Shown: one piece after another, positions 28,730-35,762 of the stretch
Position numbering within the stretch: the first letter of the stretch is position 1
Layout: every line of letters begins with the position of its first letter
Source: an uncultured Prevotellaceae bacterium
GTDB lineage: Bacteria > Bacteroidota > Bacteroidia > Bacteroidales > Bacteroidaceae
Direction: 5' to 3'
Assembly (NCBI GenBank): GCA_900315105.1
Contig: OMXX01000023.1
Location: 1 to 49,384, forward strand
Length of the DNA: 49,384 nt
Position numbers and translations under genes: made by a program
Notes under the pieces: generated by a model
The model's input: the letters and a program-made list of their open reading frames with translations, nothing else
Told to the model about the DNA's origin: nothing
Database searches by the model: none

Positions 28730-29554
28730 TTATTCAAATCGTATCATCTCTGCCAATTGAAGGAAATAGTCGTTTGACCATATGTCAAGTTCACGTTTGT
28801 CGATAATGAATGGCTCAACATCCTGCTTTACCATCGCTATGTCTGCCGTAGCAAGACGTTCTCTCAGTTTTTCCATGAAGAGTTCTTGCGTCAGCTGTAT
28901 GCCGTTGAATTCGCATGCTCGAACCTGAAGGTGCTTGAAGTTAAGAGGTATGCGATGACGAACATACCATTCGAAGTCATACCAATCGCGCCCCTTGATG
29001 CGGTTCTTCCATGCACGGAATACCAAGGCGTGCATATTGCCAGCATAGAGACAGGGGAGGGTAAAGCAACGTGTGTTGAACGAGAAAGGCAACATAAGCA
29101 GTTTCTGTTCTGTCGAGAAGCCTAGAGGAGGGTTTGTATCCACTTCTATCTTAATCTTCAGGCTATTCTCCGTCTGGAATGAAAGATTATATACATCTGT
29201 GTTGTCTTTGAGGAAAGCAGACTCTACCTTACCGAATTTCGTCTTGTCCTTCTTTGTTATTATTACCTCACGGCCAAGCAACTTAGCTTCTTCAATGATG
29301 GCTTGGAAGTAGTCCTCAAAATGAAATTCCAGGTTCTTCTCAAGCAGCGAGAAATCCATGCCTTCGGAATATCTGCCTAGTTTGTGAAAAATTCGCAGAC
29401 AGGTTCCACCATAGAAGGCTGCTTCCTTGAAGAAGCCTCCACGGTATAACCCTCCCAGTACTACCTGCTGCATCACTTCGTAGGTGGCATTCCTCAGACT
29501 GTCAGAGGATGAAATATCATGCTCCTGAAGCATCATATTATAGATGTCGTTCAT
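28730..29554 (-). CDS. abiEii: AbiEii-type nucleotidyltransferase toxin
   Basis: A 274-residue toxin of the AbiE (type IV-like) toxin-antitoxin/abortive-infection system. Relatives are nucleotidyltransferases that modify tRNA or other targets and arrest growth. The fold's first motif is YGGTCLRIFHKL (G49, G50, T51), followed by RYSEGMDFSL (residues 61-70), where the usual S-E-D-x-D reads S-E-G-M-D, so one of the two acidic metal ligands is replaced by Gly65. Later KIEVDTNPP and RIKGRDWYDFEWYV match family blocks. The 17-bp overlap with the antitoxin gene upstream is typical. Confidence 0.9.
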   Translation of the reverse strand: MNDIYNMMLQEHDISSSDSLRNATYEVMQQVVLGGLYRGGFFKEAAFYGGTCLRIFHKLGRYSEGMDFSLLEKNLEFHFEDYFQAIIEEAKLLGREVIITKKDKTKFGKVESAFLKDNTDVYNLSFQTENSLKIKIEVDTNPPLGFSTEQKLLMLPFSFNTRCFTLPCLYAGNMHALVFRAWKNRIKGRDWYDFEWYVRHRIPLNFKHLQVRACEFNGIQLTQELFMEKLRERLATADIAMVKQDVEPFIIDKRELDIWSNDYFLQLAEMIRFE

Positions 29555-30173
29555 TCTTCAAATACTTTATGAGTGTATAGATGTTTTGTGTCTTACGACT
29601 GTGTGGCGCACAAGCTTCGAATATGGAAATGTCCATGTCAGAGAGTGAGTCCATGTCCAGACGGATATCTTCTTCCAGATAGACAGCCACGTCCTTCATG
29701 AATCGAAGGTTTACGCCCTTGGAATAATTGATTAAGTCGCACAAAGCCTTTTCTGGAGTTGCAATCAAATAGGTGACGCCATCCTCGGTTGTCGGCCTTA
29801 CTCCAATGGGGAAATATTCTGGATTGCAATTCTCGTAGATAAAATTCCCAATAGGAGTCTCAAAACTGCGACCATGTTTTGTGGTCAACGACTGAACGAG
29901 ATGTACACGCTCTGGAATCATACCATAGTGGCGCAATGCAGTCTGGAGACTTACGTATGAAGGACCATATATGTGGTTGGCTAGCAGTTGACGATTAATC
30001 ACCTTGCCTGTCTCGTCAGGACTTGCAACGTAAAGCCCTCTCTTCAGACGAATAATAGTTCCGTCTGTCTCAAGCCTACGAGCCTTTTCCCTGATGTGTT
30101 TAGTATCAGGGAAGAGTGAGCTGAGAATGCCCAAGTCAAATGGTATGTTGCCTATACTTTGGAATGGTGACAT
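29538..30173 (-). CDS. abiEi: AbiEi-type antitoxin/transcriptional autoregulator
   Basis: A 211-residue cognate antitoxin. The N-terminal winged helix (residues about 10-55, IREKARRLETDGTIIRLKRGLYV) is the DNA-binding part that represses its own promoter in characterised AbiE systems. The rest (GPSYVSLQTALRHYGMIPE, TPIGNFIYENCNPEYFPIG, TPEKALCDLI) is the AbiEi C-terminal domain. It precedes the toxin and overlaps it by 17 bp. A consensus promoter with two TTCTGTAC boxes lies upstream. Confidence 0.92.
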   Translation of the reverse strand: MSPFQSIGNIPFDLGILSSLFPDTKHIREKARRLETDGTIIRLKRGLYVASPDETGKVINRQLLANHIYGPSYVSLQTALRHYGMIPERVHLVQSLTTKHGRSFETPIGNFIYENCNPEYFPIGVRPTTEDGVTYLIATPEKALCDLINYSKGVNLRFMKDVAVYLEEDIRLDMDSLSDMDISIFEACAPHSRKTQNIYTLIKYLKNERHL

Positions 30174-30199
30174 TTGTTTGATGTGTACTTATTCGTGTG

Positions 30200-30231
30200 C
30201 AAAGATAGTAATATTCTGTACAATAAACAAA
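30200..30231 (-). promoter_or_regulatory. AbiE operon promoter
   Basis: On the minus strand TTTG (30228-30231), 20 nt and TATCTTTG (30200-30207), a full consensus. Two direct TTCTGTAC boxes (30214-30221, 30245-30252; plus-strand reading) lie 31 bp apart, one inside the promoter spacer and one just upstream of the -33 element. They are candidate AbiEi-binding sites. Confidence 0.8.
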
Positions 30232-30288
30232 TTATTTTATTGTTTTCTGTACGAAGTACATCTACTTTAACACTTTTATGAAAGGAAA

Positions 30289-31065
30289 TCAACATATTTT
30301 GTCTGATAGCTTCACGGTCAGGGCTTGGCTTTGATTTAAAATCTCCACATGCGTCATTGCAATGTTAAGGAAGCATATACTTTGATAATGCATTAATTTT
30401 TGCGTATTTGTGTTGTTTTCGAGTGTCTTTGAAATTTTATAGTCGTGAATTTTACGGCTATAAAATTCTGTTGTAAAAATATAAAATCAACTTGACATAC
30501 ACTAAGGTCTATTGTCAGAAATACAATGAAATAAACCAATTAGATTGGAATATTAAAATTTCACCTACACAACCTGTGGTGAATTGCTTGTAAATTTCTG
30601 TTCTGTAAGGAAAAAACTAACTCCACATTTCCTCATGTAGAGGTTTCATTTTAAACACGCATGAATCGCTGATTAGGTTAACGAGGAGGTAGAGACATTA
30701 TCGGAGATCGTTCCTCTTGAATCCCATAGTGGCAATTTGCACAACACAGAAATGACGTTTAATGGAAACAAGTTTATGAAAACATATACATATATATGAA
30801 TTTGTTAAACTTGCGTACTCAATGCAATGAATGAAGCTATAAGTCCGTCAAGTCCAAAATTCAGTTTAAAAAGCATGTATATATATCATGGGATAAACCT
30901 AAACCTTAAACTTCAATAGTCTGGACTCTCTTTTTCCTTATTGAATATCTTTCCATTGAATTGAACATCTACTTCTGGGAATTGTTGAAATTAGGTTGCG
31001 AAGGTAACATGTTTTGTCTGATCGATACAAGGTCATGGCTCTGCTTTGCTGTAAAATCTCCACAC
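30289..31065. repeat. Pair of 61-nt diverged direct repeats
   Basis: 30289-30349 and 31005-31065 align throughout: ACAT-TTTTGTCTGAT, then GGTCA-GGCT, then TTTG, then TAAAATCTCCACA. They bracket about 650 bp of non-coding DNA. Confidence 0.75.
30349..30562 (+). repeat. Diverged intergenic element, copy B (with hairpin 30433-30467)
   Basis: Partner of copy A at 26767-26982. Its arms 30433-30446 and 30454-30467 form a 14-bp stem with one G-U pair and a 7-nt loop (GAATTTT; AAATTTT in copy A). The two copies flank the ATPase and AbiE genes. Confidence 0.7.
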
Positions 31066-31189
31066 CGTAGGGTAGTATTTTGCAGACAAAACCTTGCTAC
31101 GATAGCCAAAACACCTTCTCGATGCAACATAATTTCTAACCATTCCCGAAGTAGTTGATCTACAGTAGGGAAATAAAAATTTTTCAGAT

Positions 31190-31771
31190 ATGGCAAATTT
31201 AGCAACAAGTACCTACAAAGTAACTGGTTCTCGCAAGGTAGTGAGCGACCTTTGGACTGCTTTCCAGAGCATGAACGTGAACACCAAGAACATCTGGCTT
31301 GATGAATTGGCAAAGTATTATGGCATTGACTACGAGACAAAGCATATCTCCGTCCGTGGGCATATCTATTGGGCTGAGTATGTGGAAGACAATGGACGTG
31401 CGCTTCTCTCATTTGAGACTGAGACTGCCTGGGATGCGTGCAATGAACTGTTTGAAGAGATTAACCACAAACTTGGCGACAGACTTTCAATCAGTTATCG
31501 TGTGTGTGAGTCTGGTTGTGAGGTCTATTATGTCCATGACGAGGCTAACTTCTTTCCAGAAGAGGCTTGTATCTCTTCATACGGGGAACCATTTGATGAT
31601 GCCTGTGATGACATTTATAACACTGTTTCTGATGCAATCAAGGAATGGTGCACTAAGATGGGGATAGAGCGAGGAGAACGTACCGAAGAGGAGATGATGG
31701 AGTATATCAATGAATATGAGTACGACAATGATGATACATACTTCTACATCCGTACATTCACATTTGAATAG
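31190..31771 (+). CDS. Api92/YubB-like mobile-element protein
   Basis: A 193-residue acidic protein. The segment ISVRGHIYWAEYVEDNGRALLSFETETAW...NELFEEINHKL and the following SYRVCESGCEVYYVHDE match my memory of the ferredoxin-like Api92/YubB (DUF1281) family, found on plasmids, phages and conjugative elements. Function unknown. The very acidic C-terminus (EYEYDNDDTYF) is typical of proteins in such elements. No signal peptide. A hairpin without a T-run follows at 31823-31849. I regard this gene as the first of the mobile region. Confidence 0.7.
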   Translation: MANLATSTYKVTGSRKVVSDLWTAFQSMNVNTKNIWLDELAKYYGIDYETKHISVRGHIYWAEYVEDNGRALLSFETETAWDACNELFEEINHKLGDRLSISYRVCESGCEVYYVHDEANFFPEEACISSYGEPFDDACDDIYNTVSDAIKEWCTKMGIERGERTEEEMMEYINEYEYDNDDTYFYIRTFTFE

Positions 31772-31994
31772 TCCAAATCCCCAATGGAAAGGCAAGTGAT
31801 TCTTCGTGCATGACAACAATGGTGGTATGCTCCTTCTGGTGGCATACCATCATATATAACTTCTCATATGTGTGACTGCAATTCATGGATTATGGTCTGT
31901 CGTGTACAATGTACATTGCCTGTGATATGTTGACCTTTCGATTGACCTTTTGAAATATCAATCTATTGCTTTCTCCTTACCGAATAACTGTTTG

Positions 31995-32002
31995 TACCTT
32001 TG
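31995..32002 (+). promoter_or_regulatory. -7 element of parA
   Basis: TACCTTTG matches TAnnTTTG and is preceded by TTTG, the same TTTGTACCTTTG string as in front of cas13b. It lies 65 bp upstream of the parA ATG, with ATACATGG/ACATGT motifs in between. Confidence 0.6.
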
Positions 32003-32066
32003 TACACATCAATACATGGCAACATGTAATCATGTATATAATTTATGAACAATTATAATTCACTCT

Positions 32067-32813
32067 ATGTTACATAAAATTATTACGATATGCAATGCTA
32101 AGGGAGGCGTGGGGAAGACCACAAGCACAGCTTCCATCGGAGCTTGCATGGCATTGATGGGCAAGAAGGTCTTGCTCATTGACTTGGACGGTCAGGCGAA
32201 CCTGACACTGTATTTCATGCCCAACGCTGACGATATTGAAGTCAGCATCTTTGACTCGATGGTTGAAGGTGTACCTCTTCCTATATACAATGTGAAGGAG
32301 AATCTTGACCTCGTGCCATCATCAATAGAAATGGCAAGTGCAGAAATCTCCATGACAAATCTTATTGCCAGGGAGCAGATTCTGAACAAACTGCTTTGCA
32401 TGGTTAAGGACAAATATGACTATATCCTCATTGACTGTCCTCCTTCACTCGGCATCGTTACAACGAACGCTTTCCTTGTTGCAGATGAGATCCTTGTGCC
32501 TATGACACCGGAACTCCTTCCGCTTAAAGGTATGAGGATGCTCGACAACTTTATTGCAACACTACAGCAGGTGAAGCCTTCCGTGTGCCTGAATGGAGTC
32601 TTTACAACCCGCTTCAACAATCGTAGGTTGAACAAAGTGGTTGAGAATGCAGTCCGAAGCCGATACAAGGACATTATGCTGAACACTCGTATTCGTGAGA
32701 ACATCACTCTGGCAGAGTCGGCAGGTAGTGGGAAAAGCATCTTTGAATATGATGCCAATTCCAATGGAGCGAAGGATTACAAGGCACTTACAGAAGAAAT
32801 CATGAATCGATAA
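32067..32813 (+). CDS. parA: ParA-family partition ATPase
   Basis: A 248-residue deviant-Walker ATPase that separates plasmid or element copies with a DNA-binding partner. Walker A KGGVGKTT is at residues 12-19 with the signature lysine, Walker A' LLIDLDGQAN near 36-45, and Walker B YILIDCPPSLG near 118-128. No N-terminal DNA-binding domain, so it belongs to the small ParA/Soj type. A small RHH-like gene follows after 12 bp. In Bacteroidetes such pairs are standard on conjugative transposons and plasmids. Confidence 0.95.
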   Translation: MLHKIITICNAKGGVGKTTSTASIGACMALMGKKVLLIDLDGQANLTLYFMPNADDIEVSIFDSMVEGVPLPIYNVKENLDLVPSSIEMASAEISMTNLIAREQILNKLLCMVKDKYDYILIDCPPSLGIVTTNAFLVADEILVPMTPELLPLKGMRMLDNFIATLQQVKPSVCLNGVFTTRFNNRRLNKVVENAVRSRYKDIMLNTRIRENITLAESAGSGKSIFEYDANSNGAKDYKALTEEIMNR

Positions 32814-32825
32814 ACTACAATCACT

Positions 32826-33164
32826 ATGGGAAAAAAGAACTACGATTCGTTACTCAGCAATATTCTTGGTGGTGTGGAAATCCATCCACACGATAAACCG
32901 GAAACCTCGATGACAGAACAGATAGAGGTAGTATCTGTGGAAAAGTCGTCCAAAGATGATGATAGGCAGGAAGAACCATGGAGGCATTTTACCTTTATCT
33001 GTTCAGTTGAACTTATAGACAAGGTTCAGGCTATAGCCCATAGGGAAGGCTTTACCATCCGCGCATTCATGGAATATATGATGCGACAGGGCATATCCCA
33101 GTACGAGTCCAAGCATGGTAAAGTACGGAAAATCAAGGCGAAAGCTGTGAAGGATGTAATGTAA
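32826..33164 (+). CDS. Small ParB-like/DUF3408-type DNA-binding partner of ParA
   Basis: A 112-residue protein. The N-terminal half is disordered and acidic. The C-terminal half (HFTFICSVELIDKVQAIAHREGFTIRAFMEYMMRQGI) has the strand-helix-helix pattern of ribbon-helix-helix proteins and recalls DUF3408 proteins encoded next to ParA on Bacteroides elements. The basic tail (KVRKIKAKAVKDVM) is compatible with DNA binding. It starts 12 bp after parA, so it is co-transcribed. Likely binds the ATACATGT-like repeats nearby, which is inference. Confidence 0.8.
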   Translation: MGKKNYDSLLSNILGGVEIHPHDKPETSMTEQIEVVSVEKSSKDDDRQEEPWRHFTFICSVELIDKVQAIAHREGFTIRAFMEYMMRQGISQYESKHGKVRKIKAKAVKDVM

Positions 33165-33270
33165 ACATGAATACTTGTATATATGTACACATGTGACAAT
33201 GTATGCACGTACACAAGTGTATGTTGATACATATAATCACTAATTTATTTAATTCTATTATTTTATTTCA

Positions 33271-33792
33271 ATGAAAAAGTTATTATCCATTGCCATCCTC
33301 GCTATGATGGTGGCAACACCTGTGTTTTTCGTTTCATGCGGTAATGACGATGACATGCTGCCTGAAGAGTCTGAAATTACAAAGCCAACCATTGCATCAT
33401 GGACGGAACCTTTCCATGATAAAAATGGGACTCCAGACAAAGTGAAGTCCTATATGGCTTCCTTAATGTCACGCTATTCTCTTGTAACTGAGAACGCAGG
33501 TACGAGCAGCACACAGCTTGTATATTCTTCTGCTTCCCTCTCCGAGGGGGTCATCTACAGTTTTGGTGGAACGACAGGAACTCTCTATTCCGTTATAGAC
33601 ACCGAACTGACACTTAACAAGGGCATTATCTTGAAGTATCTCAATGAGCATTATACTCTTATTCCTGGCTCTGCAAGTAATGAGTCCATGTTGCAATATC
33701 GCTTCACGAATAGTGACAGGTCGATTGTCGTATCTACAATGAAGATTTCAGAAACCTGCTTCAATATCGACTATTCTTTTATCAGTAAGTAA
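33271..33792 (+). CDS. Hypothetical lipoprotein, 173 aa
   Basis: An exported lipoprotein. The signal MKKLLSIAILAMMVATPVFFVSC ends in lipobox FVSC, followed by GNDDD, a typical Bacteroidetes surface-lipoprotein export-like acidic motif. The mature part is a small beta-rich domain without known family. Downstream is a hairpin (33817-33850). It is isolated among partition-type repeats and is probably cargo of the element. Confidence 0.8.
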   Translation: MKKLLSIAILAMMVATPVFFVSCGNDDDMLPEESEITKPTIASWTEPFHDKNGTPDKVKSYMASLMSRYSLVTENAGTSSTQLVYSSASLSEGVIYSFGGTTGTLYSVIDTELTLNKGIILKYLNEHYTLIPGSASNESMLQYRFTNSDRSIVVSTMKISETCFNIDYSFISK

Positions 33793-34252
33793 ACATATAT
33801 ATTCTACAGCTATAGGAGTCACCATCGGGATTACCATTCTGATGGTGACTTATGTGTATATGTCCACAAGTAACCGTAGATACATGTGTCAATGTATATA
33901 TGTGGTTTTGTATATATATTATACATGTATTAGTGTTTATATGAATACATGTGTAGTGTATTTAAGTGTTCCGTAAAACAAGTAGTCGTAGGAATGTTGT
34001 GGATAGTATTATCTGATAATATACAAAAAAGCATAGCAAACAGTAAGTACATATAATTTATAATTCCTACACTTTTAGGTCACACATTTACAAAAGAAAA
34101 TAATTGACAAAATAGAATCTATCGTTTCATTCCTTCATCATCTAGTCTATTCTCTTAAGTTTATATGACTTAAAAGAAATATGGCATAATAATGAAAAAG
34201 AGAGCAACATCCTGTGTTGAGGGGGTTGCTCTCTTTGTCATTTGTTATGAAG
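33793..34252. other. Intergenic region with repeats and hairpins
   Basis: 460 bp without a gene: a hairpin AGTCACCATC/GATGGTGACT at 33817-33850 (no T-run), the ATACATGT-like cluster at 33852-33962, and the terminator at 34193-34240. Confidence 0.65.
34193..34240 (-). terminator. Terminator of the LRR/peptide operon
   Basis: AAAGAGAGCAAC (34197-34208) and GTTGCTCTCTTT (34225-34236) form a perfect 12-bp stem with a 16-nt loop. On the minus strand it is followed by TTTTTCATTATT, just after the stop of the 53-residue gene. Confidence 0.85.
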
Positions 34253-34414
34253 TTATTCGTAATATTCTTCAACGTCCTCGTCTTCAATATATTGGTAATT
34301 GGCTTTAGAATCAAGTGTTCCAGAACCTCCCACATATATGTTGCTTGTCTGTACCAGTAATGAGAAGTTCATATTCTCTACTGATAGTCTCGGTTTTCTA
34401 TATTTTTTTTTCAT
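34253..34414 (-). CDS. Short lysine-rich-start, acidic-tail peptide, 53 aa
   Basis: A small gene translated by me from the minus strand: ATG at 34414, TAA at 34253-34255. The peptide starts MKKKYRKPRLSVENMNFSLL, continues with a glycine patch (VGGSGTLDSKANYQY) and ends in an acidic tail (IEDEDVEEYYE). It lies 8 bp downstream of the LRR gene stop and just before a terminator, so it is almost certainly a real third member of that unit. This pattern (KKxYxKP start, GTLD/SK middle, E/D tail) recurs in short Prevotella peptides I have seen annotated only as hypothetical. Function unknown; it may be exported or a precursor peptide, which is speculation. Confidence 0.75.
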   Translation of the reverse strand: MKKKYRKPRLSVENMNFSLLVQTSNIYVGGSGTLDSKANYQYIEDEDVEEYYE

Positions 34415-34422
34415 ATATTTTT

Positions 34423-35604
34423 TTACTTTACCACGAATTTCCTTCCGTTCTTGATATAGATTCCCGGTTTCAAGGCTTTCTCATTAACCTTTCTGCCGTT
34501 AATGTCGTAAACAGAAGAATTGCTGTTTGCTGTCTGCAATTCAGCTACCCCAGTAGTCTCTTCTTCATCCAGAACCTTGATAGTGATAGCCTTCGCAGCA
34601 TTCTTTACGTCATATTTAGAATAATCACGCGATTCCACCTTCATATACCAGCGGAAAGGCTTAAGGCCATTAGAGCCGTCGCTTTTTATAAGCTTGCCAC
34701 CACCCATACCGTAATAGTCGTTTGCTATCATAGTTTCAGAAGGGATTTCGTTATAAGTGCCAGTAATGGTGAACTTTGCAATAGTGGTAGAGCAATCAAT
34801 ACTCTTATTCTCAGATGCAGAGACAGTCACATCCTTTACGGTTATCGCCTTCTCGCCCTTGCTCTTTGCCCTGATGAGATAAGGCCTGTTAGGAGCGGTT
34901 GAGCCGCTCTTCATCTTTACAATCTCCATAGCTGTCTCGTCAATAACACCATCCTTGTCCCTATCATACTGACGGACGGTATTGATATAAGCCAACTCAA
35001 AGTCATCCTTCAAATCCTCGTATTTCAAAGAGAAAGGAAGATAAATTGCCTGCCAGTTCACATTAGTGAAGTTTCGGGAATAGGTAACATCAGCACCATC
35101 TAACTGAGAATCATTGGTATAAGCCTCATTATCCGTCAGAATTACTGGCGGAATAGCCTGTATATTTGAAAATCCCAGTACTTCCTTGTATGCATCTATG
35201 CTATAAGCAGGAACATATATAGAAATAGATTTATTGACACCCTCAAAAACATTTTCCCAAAACTCAGGAGGTGTACTTCTCTTAAAGGTAATAGAGGTGA
35301 GACTTGTACAACCTTTGAAAGCATACGTTTCAATAGTCGTCACGGAGTTAGGGATTTCGACGGAGGTGAGACTTGAACAGTCAGAGAAAGCCAATATTCC
35401 AATATTTATTACGCCATTTTCGACTACAACTTTCTTGATTTTTTCTTTATCCTTATGCCAAGGAGCATACGATAATACGTAATGAGGCATTTCCGTTCCC
35501 CATATGGTTAACGTACCATTATCATCCAATTTCCAATCTACCTCCGCATGAATTGCAGAGAAAGAACAAATGGCGAGGAAAAGAAGGAATATATTCTTTT
35601 TCAT
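34423..35604 (-). CDS. BspA-like leucine-rich-repeat surface protein with T9SS-type tail (shorter paralogue)
   Basis: A 393-residue secreted protein. Signal peptide at 1-20 (MKKNIFLLFLAICSFSAIHA). Residues about 60-130 carry only two to three LRR_5 units (CSSLTSVEIPNSVTTIETYAF). A beta-sandwich region with LPFSLKYEDLKDDFELAYI follows, and the C-terminus ends SSVYDINGRKVNEKALKPGIYIKNGRKFVVK-like (pattern YDxxGRKV...LKPGIYIxNGRK), the type A sorting domain of the type IX secretion system. It is a truncated-repeat paralogue of the next protein. The peptide gene follows it. Confidence 0.9.
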   Translation of the reverse strand: MKKNIFLLFLAICSFSAIHAEVDWKLDDNGTLTIWGTEMPHYVLSYAPWHKDKEKIKKVVVENGVINIGILAFSDCSSLTSVEIPNSVTTIETYAFKGCTSLTSITFKRSTPPEFWENVFEGVNKSISIYVPAYSIDAYKEVLGFSNIQAIPPVILTDNEAYTNDSQLDGADVTYSRNFTNVNWQAIYLPFSLKYEDLKDDFELAYINTVRQYDRDKDGVIDETAMEIVKMKSGSTAPNRPYLIRAKSKGEKAITVKDVTVSASENKSIDCSTTIAKFTITGTYNEIPSETMIANDYYGMGGGKLIKSDGSNGLKPFRWYMKVESRDYSKYDVKNAAKAITIKVLDEEETTGVAELQTANSNSSVYDINGRKVNEKALKPGIYIKNGRKFVVK

Positions 35605-35625
35605 AATTTATATATTAAAGGGTTT

Positions 35626-35760
35626 CGGCCTCTCCCCCCGCCCTCCCCCGTAGGGAGGGAGCCGATTCGACTATGGGGATTGCCAATATTATATTTATCA
35701 GATTGCTGCTTTTGGCCATTCCGGCTCCCTCCCTACGGGGGAGGGCGGGGGGAGAGGCCG
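35626..35760. repeat. Perfect 39-bp inverted repeat between the LRR genes
   Basis: The arm at 35626-35664 and the arm at 35722-35760 are exact reverse complements, each containing CCCCCGCCCTCCCCCGTAGG and its complement, separated by 57 nt. The element is very GC-rich in an AT-rich region. It would fold as one large hairpin between two co-oriented genes. Confidence 0.95.
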
Positions 35761-35762
35761 TT

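Larger units (their letters stand above)
30174..31189. other. Approximately 1-kb gene-free region between AbiE and the mobile-element-like genes
   Basis: AT-rich DNA with no supportable gene. It contains the AbiE promoter, copy B of the diverged element (30349-30562), and two copies of a 61-nt sequence (30289-30349 and 31005-31065). It is a plausible border of the mobile element, although I could not identify an attachment site or integrase. Confidence 0.7.
32011..33962. repeat. Iterated ATACATGT/TGTATATGTACA-type motifs around parA (candidate centromere/operator)
   Basis: Clusters lie at 32011-32047 (before parA), 33165-33240 (after the RHH gene) and 33852-33962 (after the lipoprotein). They consist of variants of ACATGTA/TGTATATGTACACATGTG, often palindromic. 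Their restriction to the par gene region suggests parS-like sites. Confidence 0.55.

Noticed and set aside
33988..34070. Inverted 8-mers GTAGGAAT and ATTCCTAC as a possible att or operator pair
   Set aside because: Only 8 bp and 67 bp apart in AT-rich DNA; easily chance.
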